DNA from: an uncultured Elusimicrobia bacterium
GTDB lineage: Bacteria; Elusimicrobiota; Elusimicrobia; Elusimicrobiales; UBA9959
Assembly: GCA_903867985.1 (NCBI GenBank)
Contig: CAIPTO010000146.1
Location: forward strand, 1 to 61,597
Direction of reading: 5' to 3'
Length of the DNA stretch: 61,597 nucleotides
Shown: piece by piece, positions 9,346-17,026 of the stretch
Position numbering within the stretch: the stretch's first letter is position 1
Layout of the letters: each line of letters begins with the position of its first letter
The notes under the pieces: model-generated
Told to the model about the DNA's origin: nothing
The model's database searches: none
Seen by the model: only the letters and a program-made list of their open reading frames with translations
Program-made: the position numbers and the translations under genes

Positions 9346-11373
9346 TTAAGCGGTCTCAATACCGCGGCTTTTCCGTCCACTGGCGCAGGCCGCGCGTCGG
9401 ACGCCGCCACGCTCGACCGCGTACAGATATCTCCCGCCTTTGCGCCCATACCACATGATCTCCTGCGCGAATATTTTTTTATCCCCGGCAAAATCATGAT
9501 CGCGTACAATTACGTACTCGCTTTTTTCACGACGGAGATCAGGAATCCGCCCCTTCATAACGCCATTGATATACTCCGGCAGGTTGTAATCCAAAGATAT
9601 GCTGAATTTATTGTCCGGGTGACGCCCGTCGGCATAATGGACCACCCTCGTTTTTTGATATCTCAGGAGGTCCCCGATAAGCTCTTTATCAAGGACGACC
9701 TTGTTTTCAGAGAGAAACCCTGTCAAAAAAACAGCAAGTTCCTTGTACAATTTAACCCTGTTTTTAGCCAGCCTGAGGAACGACGCCTCTTCCGGAGGCC
9801 ATACGATATCCCCGAATTCCGGGATGATCTGGCTAAATCCTTTCCCCTTGAGGACATTGTCCAGGACGCCGTCAAATTTTCGAAGTTCGCGTCCGATAAG
9901 CGTCCGAGGATTTTTTCTGGCGAAATCCGTCAGGGCCTCGTAAAATCGGCCGTACTTTATTTTATACCGGCCGTAAACAAAAATGGCCGCCATTTGAAAT
10001 ATTCCGAGGCAATGAAAGCAAAGCACCGTCCAGGAGAATTGCCACGTGCGCAGCCAGTCGTCAAGCGGCATAGAGTTAGTGGCTACGACAAGGTCCTCAC
10101 ACTCCTCCACGTGATGCCTGGAGCGGTCGGGCGTGGAGTGCGCCTGGAAAATAGGAATCCGTACCGTGCGGATGCCATGCTTTTTTCTGTATTCATCCCC
10201 GCCCAATTCCGAATTTACCAGTACGGTGCAGTTGTAGATATGCAACTGGTCATGCTGCCCGTTCTCCAGCAGAGTGTCTATCCCGTTCCGAAAAGTCGTA
10301 TAAGTTTCCCCGGGCAGGGCGAGTATTATTTCGGTGTAGGTCACCAGCCCCGCGCTGACATATCGCGCCTGCAGATCATGAAAAGTGTCAATCTTGATGT
10401 TCACCCGCCTGATGTTTTTAAGGACTTCCGGCGAAAGGCTCTGCATGCTTAAAGACACTCCCTTGGCCATTGCGGCCTCATGCAGAGTTTTTTCAATAAC
10501 AAATACGGCGTCGTTGCTGTTCTTGGTGCTGCATACCCGGAAAGTCCGGGGGTATCCGTACTTTTTCTTGGCTTTCGCCAACAGCCTGACCAGCTCGATG
10601 TCCCTTTTCAATATACCCATATTCGCATCGCAGCCGAATACCAGGTGGATCTTGTTTTTTCCGAACCACTCTATTTCCCTGGTCAGTCTCTCCACTTCAA
10701 AAGCCCGGATCTTTTTTGACCGCCCGCCCCAGTAGCAGTAAGAACATGTGAAAGGACACCCCCTGTTGGTCTCCCATGACGCCACCCAGTCGGCCTTTTC
10801 CCCGGACATCATTTTCTCGAATATCCCGCTTAAATAGGGTGACGGGACATTCCGCAGATCCAGTTCCTCCCTCATTTTCCCCGAGGAATAGAGCTTCCCG
10901 GTCTTTCTGTCGCGGTAAGATGACCCTGGAATATCCTGCAGCGACCCGCCGCCGCGATATGCTGTCAGTATCTGGCGAAAGGTCTCTTCACCCTCACCGT
11001 GCACGGCTATATCGATATAGGGGTGCTTCTCAAAAAAACCCTCCATTTTATCGGGGACCTGCGGCCCTCCGATGACGATCAGGCAATTCTTGTTCGCCCT
11101 GCGGACCGCGGCGGCGACTTCCATGCTTAAGCCCCAATTCCACATGTAACATGAAATACCCAACACGTCGACTTTCCCGACCTTGTCCGCGATACTGCCT
11201 ACAGAATTCCGTCTGTAGATGAACGGCCGGAACTCGTACCCGCCCGAGTCCGGATTGTTCTGTTGGAAATAGGCCTGCAGCACTCCCACGGCGTACGGGA
11301 TAAAAACATTGTCTCCGTAAGAGTTGTTGAAGTTGATCATCTGCACGCTTGTTTTTTCAGATAACTTCCGCAT
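9346..11373 (-). CDS. B12-binding-domain radical SAM enzyme of the glycan locus
   Basis: A 675-aa protein. Residues about 10-140 form a cobalamin-binding-like Rossmann domain (VLGISCYMWNWG, IVIGGPQVP, VHGEGEETF). A radical SAM core follows, with the 4Fe-4S motif RGCPFTCSYC (C206, C210, C213). The last 250 residues form a separate region not matched to a known domain here. Relatives of this architecture methylate or rearrange unactivated carbons. Its place between glycan genes suggests modification of a sugar or lipid carrier, which is inference. AGGAG lies seven bases before the start. It is unusually long for the class. Confidence 0.85.
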   Translation of the reverse strand: MRKLSEKTSVQMINFNNSYGDNVFIPYAVGVLQAYFQQNNPDSGGYEFRPFIYRRNSVGSIADKVGKVDVLGISCYMWNWGLSMEVAAAVRRANKNCLIVIGGPQVPDKMEGFFEKHPYIDIAVHGEGEETFRQILTAYRGGGSLQDIPGSSYRDRKTGKLYSSGKMREELDLRNVPSPYLSGIFEKMMSGEKADWVASWETNRGCPFTCSYCYWGGRSKKIRAFEVERLTREIEWFGKNKIHLVFGCDANMGILKRDIELVRLLAKAKKKYGYPRTFRVCSTKNSNDAVFVIEKTLHEAAMAKGVSLSMQSLSPEVLKNIRRVNIKIDTFHDLQARYVSAGLVTYTEIILALPGETYTTFRNGIDTLLENGQHDQLHIYNCTVLVNSELGGDEYRKKHGIRTVRIPIFQAHSTPDRSRHHVEECEDLVVATNSMPLDDWLRTWQFSWTVLCFHCLGIFQMAAIFVYGRYKIKYGRFYEALTDFARKNPRTLIGRELRKFDGVLDNVLKGKGFSQIIPEFGDIVWPPEEASFLRLAKNRVKLYKELAVFLTGFLSENKVVLDKELIGDLLRYQKTRVVHYADGRHPDNKFSISLDYNLPEYINGVMKGRIPDLRREKSEYVIVRDHDFAGDKKIFAQEIMWYGRKGGRYLYAVERGGVRRAACASGRKSRGIETA

Positions 11374-11473
11374 TATGTCTCTCCTAACCAGCGAACTGGG
11401 CTCTAGTCTTGAAGCGTGAAAAATGTATCCGTATCTCCGGCGTCAGAGGCGTCCGGGGCGTATTTTCCGGGAA

Positions 11474-12310
11474 TCATCTGATTTTTTCAGCGGGCTCGGC
11501 GTCGGCCCAGGCTTTTTCTATTTCTGAACGTATTTTTGAGTAGGTTTGGGGAGCTTTTGAAAACCGCGCTTCCCAAATATAAACAAAGCTCAGCATCCAA
11601 TAGCTCAGATAAGCCGTTCCGAGAGCTATGCCGTCCCAACCCATCAGAAAAGTCCGGCGCCTGAATATCAGCCGGTAAAGCGCCAGGAATATATGCGAAA
11701 AAGCCCGCCATAGCGGCTTCTCTTTCGGATAAACGCGCCCTTCCACCCTGCAATACATGGTATTACGATCCATCATCATATCCACGGAAGCGTGGGTCAG
11801 GTGATACATGCAGAATTTTTCAGAATTCGGCATTTTATAATGGCGGCTTGTATCAAAAGATATAGCGCCATGCACGGAATCCGTTTTTATACGAATAACG
11901 CTTTTACGGGCAAGCGCGGGAAGCACCTCGCTGTACCAGGGGGAATGAGGCGTTTCCAGGCCAAGAACGAAGCGGCGGTAGGGGACATGAATGACGTCAT
12001 GACCGAAAGATGGGTTTTCGACAAGCTCCTTTATCTGCCGCGCCAAACCGGGGTGAATCAGATCGCTGGCAGTGATCACCAGGATCCAATCGCCTGTCGC
12101 ATGTGACAGCCATACCTTATGATCCTGCGGAACGGCCTCGCGATCGGGCAGAAGGAACAATTTGGAAGTATATTTTTGAACAATCTCTCTGGTCCGGTCG
12201 GAACTGTGCCGGTCCAGCACTACGATTTCATCGCACCATTTAAACGACTTTAAAGTCGCCTCAACGCGTTCCTCTTCATTGTAGACTATCAAAACAGCGG
12301 TTATGGACAT
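11474..12310 (-). CDS. Family 2 glycosyltransferase (WaaE/KdtX-like)
   Basis: A 278-aa GT2 enzyme starting ITAVLIVYNEEERVEATL, with VLDRHSSDRT as donor-binding segment and a C-terminal hydrophobic stretch (about residues 215-255) suited to membrane association. The N-terminal pattern YNEEER..TL....WCDEIVVLD is that of WaaE-type enzymes that add glucose or heptose to LPS core. It belongs to the minus-strand glycan cluster; the donor is not assignable. The start ATG has only weak Shine-Dalgarno support. Confidence 0.85.
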   Translation of the reverse strand: MSITAVLIVYNEEERVEATLKSFKWCDEIVVLDRHSSDRTREIVQKYTSKLFLLPDREAVPQDHKVWLSHATGDWILVITASDLIHPGLARQIKELVENPSFGHDVIHVPYRRFVLGLETPHSPWYSEVLPALARKSVIRIKTDSVHGAISFDTSRHYKMPNSEKFCMYHLTHASVDMMMDRNTMYCRVEGRVYPKEKPLWRAFSHIFLALYRLIFRRRTFLMGWDGIALGTAYLSYWMLSFVYIWEARFSKAPQTYSKIRSEIEKAWADAEPAEKIR

Positions 12311-12470
12311 TTAGCACCCTGCCTGGAGAACAGGCAATACCCGATCCTTACAGAACATATATGTTAACCCATAATTCAGGACTTTTTCAAGGGAATGAAG
12401 ATCGATATTTGCGTGTCTTAAGCGAACGGCGGCGCCCCACCCATGGATTCCGTAAGCCGTTACTGCCGGA

Positions 12471-13247
12471 TTATAGCGCCGGCTCAGGCATTTTCAGCCT
12501 GGATTTGCGCCTAAAAACGCAATCCATTTGAACGACCAACATATCTCCGGGGCAGGTTAAATTCGTGAAACTGGCCAAATCGTAGATATTGACCAGACGG
12601 AAATCCCAAGCCGCCAGAAGATTAAAAATTTCAAGGAACGACTGTTTTTCCCACGACACATCGCGCTGGAAGGAGGCCTCTATCAATATCGTATCCACGC
12701 TGCTCTTTATGAAATTTTCGCCGCCGCGCAAAACATTCAACTCGTGCCCCTCCACGTCTATCTTCAGCACGTCTATCTCTCTGGCGGGCAGACCCGGTGC
12801 AATATCGTCAAGCCGGACCAGCTTTACTTTTTCCCGGCCCTTCTCCTTAACGTGCGGATTGAACGCTTTATGGAAGGGGGCCTGCGGACTGAGCGAGTGG
12901 GCGCTGTTGGTTGTCGTTATATTGATCTCGGCTTCGCCGTTAACGTCAGAAAGGGCCTGATTCAGTAAGACTACCCTGTCTTTATACAGCTTCAGGCGAT
13001 CACTTAATCCGTCGAAAACATTTTTGACAGGCTCAAAACAAATAACCCTGGAACCGGGAAAAGATTTCAGCGCCGCAAGTGTGACCCGCCCCTCATTCGC
13101 GCCTACATCTATCACCCACCTGACATCAACGGAGCCGGGGATTTTATCGAAAGGATCCAAAACTTTTTTCCGCATGTTCTCAATTATTATCTTCACTACG
13201 GGAGGAATAAAGTCAGTCAGCGCTAAATTAACCCCTAAAATTTTCAT
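12471..13247 (-). CDS. FkbM-family SAM-dependent methyltransferase
   Basis: A 258-aa class I methyltransferase. The SAM-binding loop is DVGANEGRVT, followed by VICFEPVKNVF and the characteristic FkbM segments VRLDDI and LKIDVEGHELNVLRGG. Family members O-methylate hydroxyls, and in polysaccharide loci they usually methylate sugar residues. Here the gene is the first of the minus-strand glycan cluster, facing a divergent methyltransferase gene across a 331-bp gap. Acceptor is unknown. Confidence 0.87.
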   Translation of the reverse strand: MKILGVNLALTDFIPPVVKIIIENMRKKVLDPFDKIPGSVDVRWVIDVGANEGRVTLAALKSFPGSRVICFEPVKNVFDGLSDRLKLYKDRVVLLNQALSDVNGEAEINITTTNSAHSLSPQAPFHKAFNPHVKEKGREKVKLVRLDDIAPGLPAREIDVLKIDVEGHELNVLRGGENFIKSSVDTILIEASFQRDVSWEKQSFLEIFNLLAAWDFRLVNIYDLASFTNLTCPGDMLVVQMDCVFRRKSRLKMPEPAL

Positions 13248-13578
13248 AGCCTCTCAACAACCGACGGTTTGCCCAAAAAATAGTTGCAGCGCTTAAGATA
13301 TTAAGTTTTAAAGCTCGTGTCAGCGCGCGAATCGGACCTAAACGCTCAGCAATATTCTTATTATACTAAATGCGCGGCAGCGCGGCCCTGAACCATGATG
13401 CGGACACTACACCAGCGCGAAAGCCGCAAAATACGGCGGAAAGGCTATGGCCAGAAAATCCCGCCATCGCGTAATTCTTCCGGCATTTACTTCGCGACTT
13501 TTATATAATCTATAAGTCGTACCGCCGGAACTACTCTTCGGCAGATAAGCCGCTGCACGGACGGACACACGCCAATTT
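13248..13578. promoter_or_regulatory. Divergent 331-bp intergenic region with a plus-strand promoter
   Basis: This gap separates the FkbM gene (minus) from the methyltransferase gene (plus). A good minus-10 box, TATAAT at 13504-13509, lies within CTTTTATATAATCTAT and points rightward. The same local sequence, TTTTATATAATTTAT, precedes the gene at 14852, so this looks like a recurrent promoter type. No convincing minus-35 is seen. A TTATTATACT segment near 13358 could serve either strand. No gene was found in the gap. Confidence 0.5.
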
Positions 13579-14538
13579 ATGATCATACGCCCCCTTCTTA
13601 CAGGGATATTAAGCCTGCTGCCTGGCTCGCGGATAGTGCACTATCTTCGCGCGAAAAAGAACATCTCCTACGCGAACGCGCGCTATTGCTACTGCGTCTG
13701 GCTGCGGCACTTGCTGGCCGCTCATGAAAGCGGTCTACTTACCGTTTTCCCGCGAACTATAGCCGAATTAGGCCCCGGAAACTCCCTGGGCACAGGCCTT
13801 GCCGGCCTTCTTTCCGGTGCCATGCAGTATTACGGGCTGGACATCGTCAAATACTGCTCCAGCCGGCGCAACCTTGAAATTTTTGACGAGCTCGTCAGCT
13901 TGTTCCAGGCCAGGGCACCCATACCTGACGAAAATGAATTCCCTGAGATCAAGCCCTCCTTAAAATCATACGCTTTCCCCCGGCATATACTTTCAGAAGA
14001 ACACCTCAAAATAACGCTGGCCCCGGAACGCCTGGCGCAACTGCGCTCGGACATTATCAGCCTCGGTCGGGACCACCCGTCGCAAACCCGGCAGATACAC
14101 TACTTCGCGCCATGGAACAACGCGGAAAACATAAAGCTGTCAACGGTTGACATGATCTACACGCAGGCCGTAATGGAACACGCGGAACCGCTCGGCGAAA
14201 TCTATAACAATCTTCATAAATGGCTTAAGCCTGGCGGATTTATGTCGCACCAGATAGATTTCCGCAGCCATGGCACCGCAGCGGACTGGAACGGCCATTG
14301 GGGATATTCCGATTTTATGTGGAAACTGATAAAAGGCAGAAAACCGTATTTAATAAACCGGGAACCGCTGTCCGCACATATCGCCCTTCAAAAAGAAGCG
14401 GGGTTCAAAGTAATATCAGTACAAAAGTTCCTGTCCGAGTCCGGCCTTAAGACCACCCGTCTATCCCGCAGATTCAGGCATTTATCTGAAGATGATCTAA
14501 CGGTTTCAGTGGCACTTATTCAGTCCATAAAGATCTGA
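13579..14538 (+). CDS. Class I SAM-dependent methyltransferase
   Basis: A 319-aa protein with a methyltransferase fold: IAELGPGNSLGTGLAGLLSG as SAM-binding motif I, YGLDIVKYC as motif II, and VDMIYTQAVMEHAEPLGEIYNNLHKW ahead of a KPGG loop (LKPGGFMSH). The EHxxP and KPGG features are those of small-molecule or sugar methyltransferases. It is transcribed away from the FkbM gene and probably modifies the same glycan, which is inference. The start codon lacks an obvious Shine-Dalgarno. Confidence 0.8.
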   Translation: MIIRPLLTGILSLLPGSRIVHYLRAKKNISYANARYCYCVWLRHLLAAHESGLLTVFPRTIAELGPGNSLGTGLAGLLSGAMQYYGLDIVKYCSSRRNLEIFDELVSLFQARAPIPDENEFPEIKPSLKSYAFPRHILSEEHLKITLAPERLAQLRSDIISLGRDHPSQTRQIHYFAPWNNAENIKLSTVDMIYTQAVMEHAEPLGEIYNNLHKWLKPGGFMSHQIDFRSHGTAADWNGHWGYSDFMWKLIKGRKPYLINREPLSAHIALQKEAGFKVISVQKFLSESGLKTTRLSRRFRHLSEDDLTVSVALIQSIKI

Positions 14539-14560
14539 CCTCTTCCTTCCTCTCCCATAC

Positions 14561-14811
14561 GCCGGAACACGCCTGTCGCAGCTATTCCCCGGACTATGAG
14601 AGTTGCATATGCTCATGTTCCGGCTTGAGCATTAACCTGAATCCTGCAGCTCACAATGATTCCAATAGAGAAATGAGTGGGACAAAATTATTCTGCAGGA
14701 TTCCCCGCACAGCGGGCGGAGGGCCACGCGCTATGCGCGACAGGCCCGACGAGGTGTATTCCTCCCGAAGGGCGCCCGTTATACGGGCGGAAAACTTCGA
14801 ACGAAGTTTTC
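14561..14811. repeat. Intergenic cluster of inverted repeats
   Basis: The 313-bp gap 14539-14851 holds no gene but many inverted repeats. They are GCCGGAACA (14561-14569 with 14616-14624), AATCCTGCAG (14640-14649 with 14693-14702), CCCGC/GCGGG (14704-14716), GGGCC..GGCCC enclosing CGCG..CGCG (14721-14747), CGCCCGT/ACGGGCG (14773-14789) and GAAAACTTCG/CGAAGTTTTC (14790-14811). The last has no U tract. The region could be a structured RNA, a REP-like repeat cluster or a decayed mobile element. Confidence 0.6.
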
Positions 14812-14839
14812 AGGTCAATATTTCACGTCGCAGCTTTTA

Positions 14840-14845
14840 TATAAT
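14840..14845 (+). promoter_or_regulatory. Minus-10 box implying a leaderless transcript
   Basis: TATAAT ends at 14845 and the ATG of the next gene is at 14852. With the usual 6-7 nt to the start site, transcription would begin at or within a base or two of the A of the start codon. No Shine-Dalgarno fits in between. Confidence 0.55.
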
Positions 14846-14851
14846 TTATGC

Positions 14852-15640
14852 ATGGCAGATATAGCGGCCCGGACTGAAAAAACAAAATGCCCTTATTGCG
14901 GCGAAACAAATTTCCAGGAGAGCGAGTTTTGCTGGGCCTGTTATAAAAACTTGCGCATTCCAGAAGGAACGCGCCATGGACAAAAGCCGGCCGAAGACCT
15001 GACAATTCCGGGAAACGCCACGATCACCGGAAAAATTGCCGAACCAAAAGGCCGGGCTGCCGTAACCGGCGATAATTCATACCAGTCCGACCCTTTGATC
15101 CCCCCATCTTCTGACGCTCAAATTTCGGGGACTAAGTTTTCCGCCTACGGCAGGCTAACGCTGGTCGCGGGACTATTCATTTTTTATCTTCAATGGATAA
15201 GAAAAGAAAACTATTTTTCATTCCTTGATTTTATAAATCTGGCTTTCCACGAAGCCGGACATCTTTTCCTGGGGTTTTTCGGACGCTTCATCATGATGCT
15301 GGGCGGAACTATCTTCCAACTGCTGATACCCGCCGTTTGCGCGGTCCACCTCCGGCGTCAGGATAACCGTATCGGTTGGCAGCTCTGCCTCTTCTGGTTC
15401 GGCGAGAATCTTTTAAACATCAGCATTTACGCCGGCGACGCGATAAACCAGGCCTTGCCGCTGGTCGGCGGCGGCGAACATGATTGGACCTATCTGCTTA
15501 CGGCAACGCATCTGATAGCCCATACTCCGGCAACGGCTAAAGCCATCTTCCTGACCGGCTCAGCGATTATATTCTGGAGCCTGTACCTTATCGCGCGCGA
15601 CGGCATTGAGACTCTGCTGGTTCTTAAATCAAATAAATGA
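14852..15640 (+). CDS. Zinc-ribbon membrane metalloprotease candidate (HEAGH)
   Basis: A 262-aa protein. The N-terminus is a zinc ribbon (C13-x2-C16 and C27-x2-C30, CPYC...CWAC). A Ser/Pro-rich linker follows, then at least four hydrophobic segments from residue about 100. The second of these carries H133-E-A-G-H137 (AFHEAGHLFLGFFG), the zinc-binding motif of site-2-protease-like (M50) enzymes. The later GGGEHDW may provide a further ligand. The combination suggests an intramembrane or membrane-embedded metalloprotease. It overlaps the next gene by ATGA, so the two are translationally coupled. Confidence 0.6.
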   Translation: MADIAARTEKTKCPYCGETNFQESEFCWACYKNLRIPEGTRHGQKPAEDLTIPGNATITGKIAEPKGRAAVTGDNSYQSDPLIPPSSDAQISGTKFSAYGRLTLVAGLFIFYLQWIRKENYFSFLDFINLAFHEAGHLFLGFFGRFIMMLGGTIFQLLIPAVCAVHLRRQDNRIGWQLCLFWFGENLLNISIYAGDAINQALPLVGGGEHDWTYLLTATHLIAHTPATAKAIFLTGSAIIFWSLYLIARDGIETLLVLKSNK

Positions 15641-16566
15641 AACCCATTTTCCCGATATGCCTGTTGTCGGCTATCTTGACGACCACCGCTCAAGCCCAAA
15701 GGCCGCCGCTCGCAGCCGGTCCTTCGGTAGAATCCGGATTCCAGCTGAGCGAACCTGCCGGGTTCCGGACCAGCGAAGTTTTCTCCAGGCTGGAACTGCC
15801 TCTGGGCAAAGCGGGGAATTACACCTTCAGGTCCGCGGCAAATTTATCGCGAATGTCGGTTACAGACACCCTATCCGCCCCCGGCGAACTCTATAAGGGC
15901 GGCGCTGAATTTATGGCGGAAACCGGGGGCCGGAGCTTTAAGATGGGTTTTGATTCCAACTCCGACCGCCCGTTCTACGGGTTGGACACGATAAACTTTG
16001 ATTTCACCTACACTTTCACATTGAGCGAAAAAAAGGGCCACGCCCTGCTCGGCGGCCTTAATTATTCCTCCCAGCGGAGCTTCGCGCGCAATATTCCTAT
16101 CCCGTTTATTATCTACCGCTACCAGAGCGGGGATTTTTTTATGATCTTCCCGTTCCTGTACCGCTTAAAGCTTTCAGAAAAAACTTCACTCAGCCTCACC
16201 TACTTCCCGGTCAAAAACCTGAAAGCGTCCCTGCGCTATCAGGCCGGGCCGGATTTCCACGCTGATCTTGAGGCCGGCGGCGAGCTGGACCAGTTCCTGC
16301 TGGCGCGCCGTACCGACAAAAGCGAACGATTCTACTACCAGCGCTACACCGCGGCAGTTAAACCGTCTTTTCAGCTATACAAGGATTTGCGCCTGGCCGG
16401 CGCTCTGGGATATTTTTTCAAGGGGAACTATTACAGAGGAACCACTTACGCAGACGACCATGGGAAGGTCAATATAGGCGGCGCGCCCTACTTTAATCTT
16501 TCGTTAAAGTATATCTTCGGGCCCTCTGCTCCGGGTAAGAGCAACGCCCCGTCTATACCGCTATAG
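15637..16566 (+). CDS. Secreted outer-membrane beta-barrel candidate
   Basis: A 309-aa protein with a signal peptide (MKPIFPICLLSAILTTTAQA, cleavage near residue 20). It is followed by alternating polar and aromatic strands such as NFDFTYTFTL, LSLTYFPVK and PYFNLSLKYIFG, the pattern of small outer-membrane barrels. The family was not recognised. Its start overlaps the stop of the zinc-ribbon metalloprotease gene (ATGA), which suggests a joint role in the envelope. It converges with trmL: the palindrome CTATAG at 16561-16566 holds the stop codons of both genes. Confidence 0.65.
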   Translation: MKPIFPICLLSAILTTTAQAQRPPLAAGPSVESGFQLSEPAGFRTSEVFSRLELPLGKAGNYTFRSAANLSRMSVTDTLSAPGELYKGGAEFMAETGGRSFKMGFDSNSDRPFYGLDTINFDFTYTFTLSEKKGHALLGGLNYSSQRSFARNIPIPFIIYRYQSGDFFMIFPFLYRLKLSEKTSLSLTYFPVKNLKASLRYQAGPDFHADLEAGGELDQFLLARRTDKSERFYYQRYTAAVKPSFQLYKDLRLAGALGYFFKGNYYRGTTYADDHGKVNIGGAPYFNLSLKYIFGPSAPGKSNAPSIPL

Positions 16567-17025
16567 TGAAACGGGCCGTCTCACCTGCCTAATCGCCTCA
16601 TAAAGGACTAAGCCGGCGGAAGTGGAAAGATTCAATGAGCGGACATGGTCGGACCACATTGGTATGCAGTAAAGCTTATCTGCGTACTTTTCGTACATCA
16701 TATCGGGAAGACCGGCCCCCTCGCTGCCGAATATGAGGCAGGAATCTTCCCGGTACGGAGCGTCCCAGTAAGCCGTCTTGCCTCGTGTGGACAGGAAAAT
16801 TAGCGGCGGCTTTTCACCCAGGGTGCTTAAAAAACTTTCAAAATCCTTATAAATAGAATATTTCAGGTACTGCCAGTAATCCAGGCCTGACCGCCGTATT
16901 TCCTTTGAATTTATCTCAAAACCCATCTTTCCTACAAAAACCAGTTCGGCTCCGGCAGCGACGCAAGTGCGGCCGATATTGCCGGCGTTCCATGGAATAT
17001 CGGGATTGATAAGGACAATTTTCAT
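16561..17025 (-). CDS. trmL: tRNA (cytidine/uridine-2'-O-)-methyltransferase TrmL
   Basis: A 154-aa SPOUT (knotted) methyltransferase. Motif 1 is NAGNIGRTC, motif 2 is LIFGSEGAGLP and motif 3 is IPMWSDHVRSLNLSTSAGLVLYEA. TrmL methylates the wobble ribose of certain leucine tRNAs in the cytoplasm. The size is right for the family when translation starts at the ATG at 17025. That ATG is one base past the asparagine synthetase stop, so the gene is read in the same operon. Confidence 0.92.
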   Translation of the reverse strand: MKIVLINPDIPWNAGNIGRTCVAAGAELVFVGKMGFEINSKEIRRSGLDYWQYLKYSIYKDFESFLSTLGEKPPLIFLSTRGKTAYWDAPYREDSCLIFGSEGAGLPDMMYEKYADKLYCIPMWSDHVRSLNLSTSAGLVLYEAIRQVRRPVSL

Positions 17026-17026
17026 T

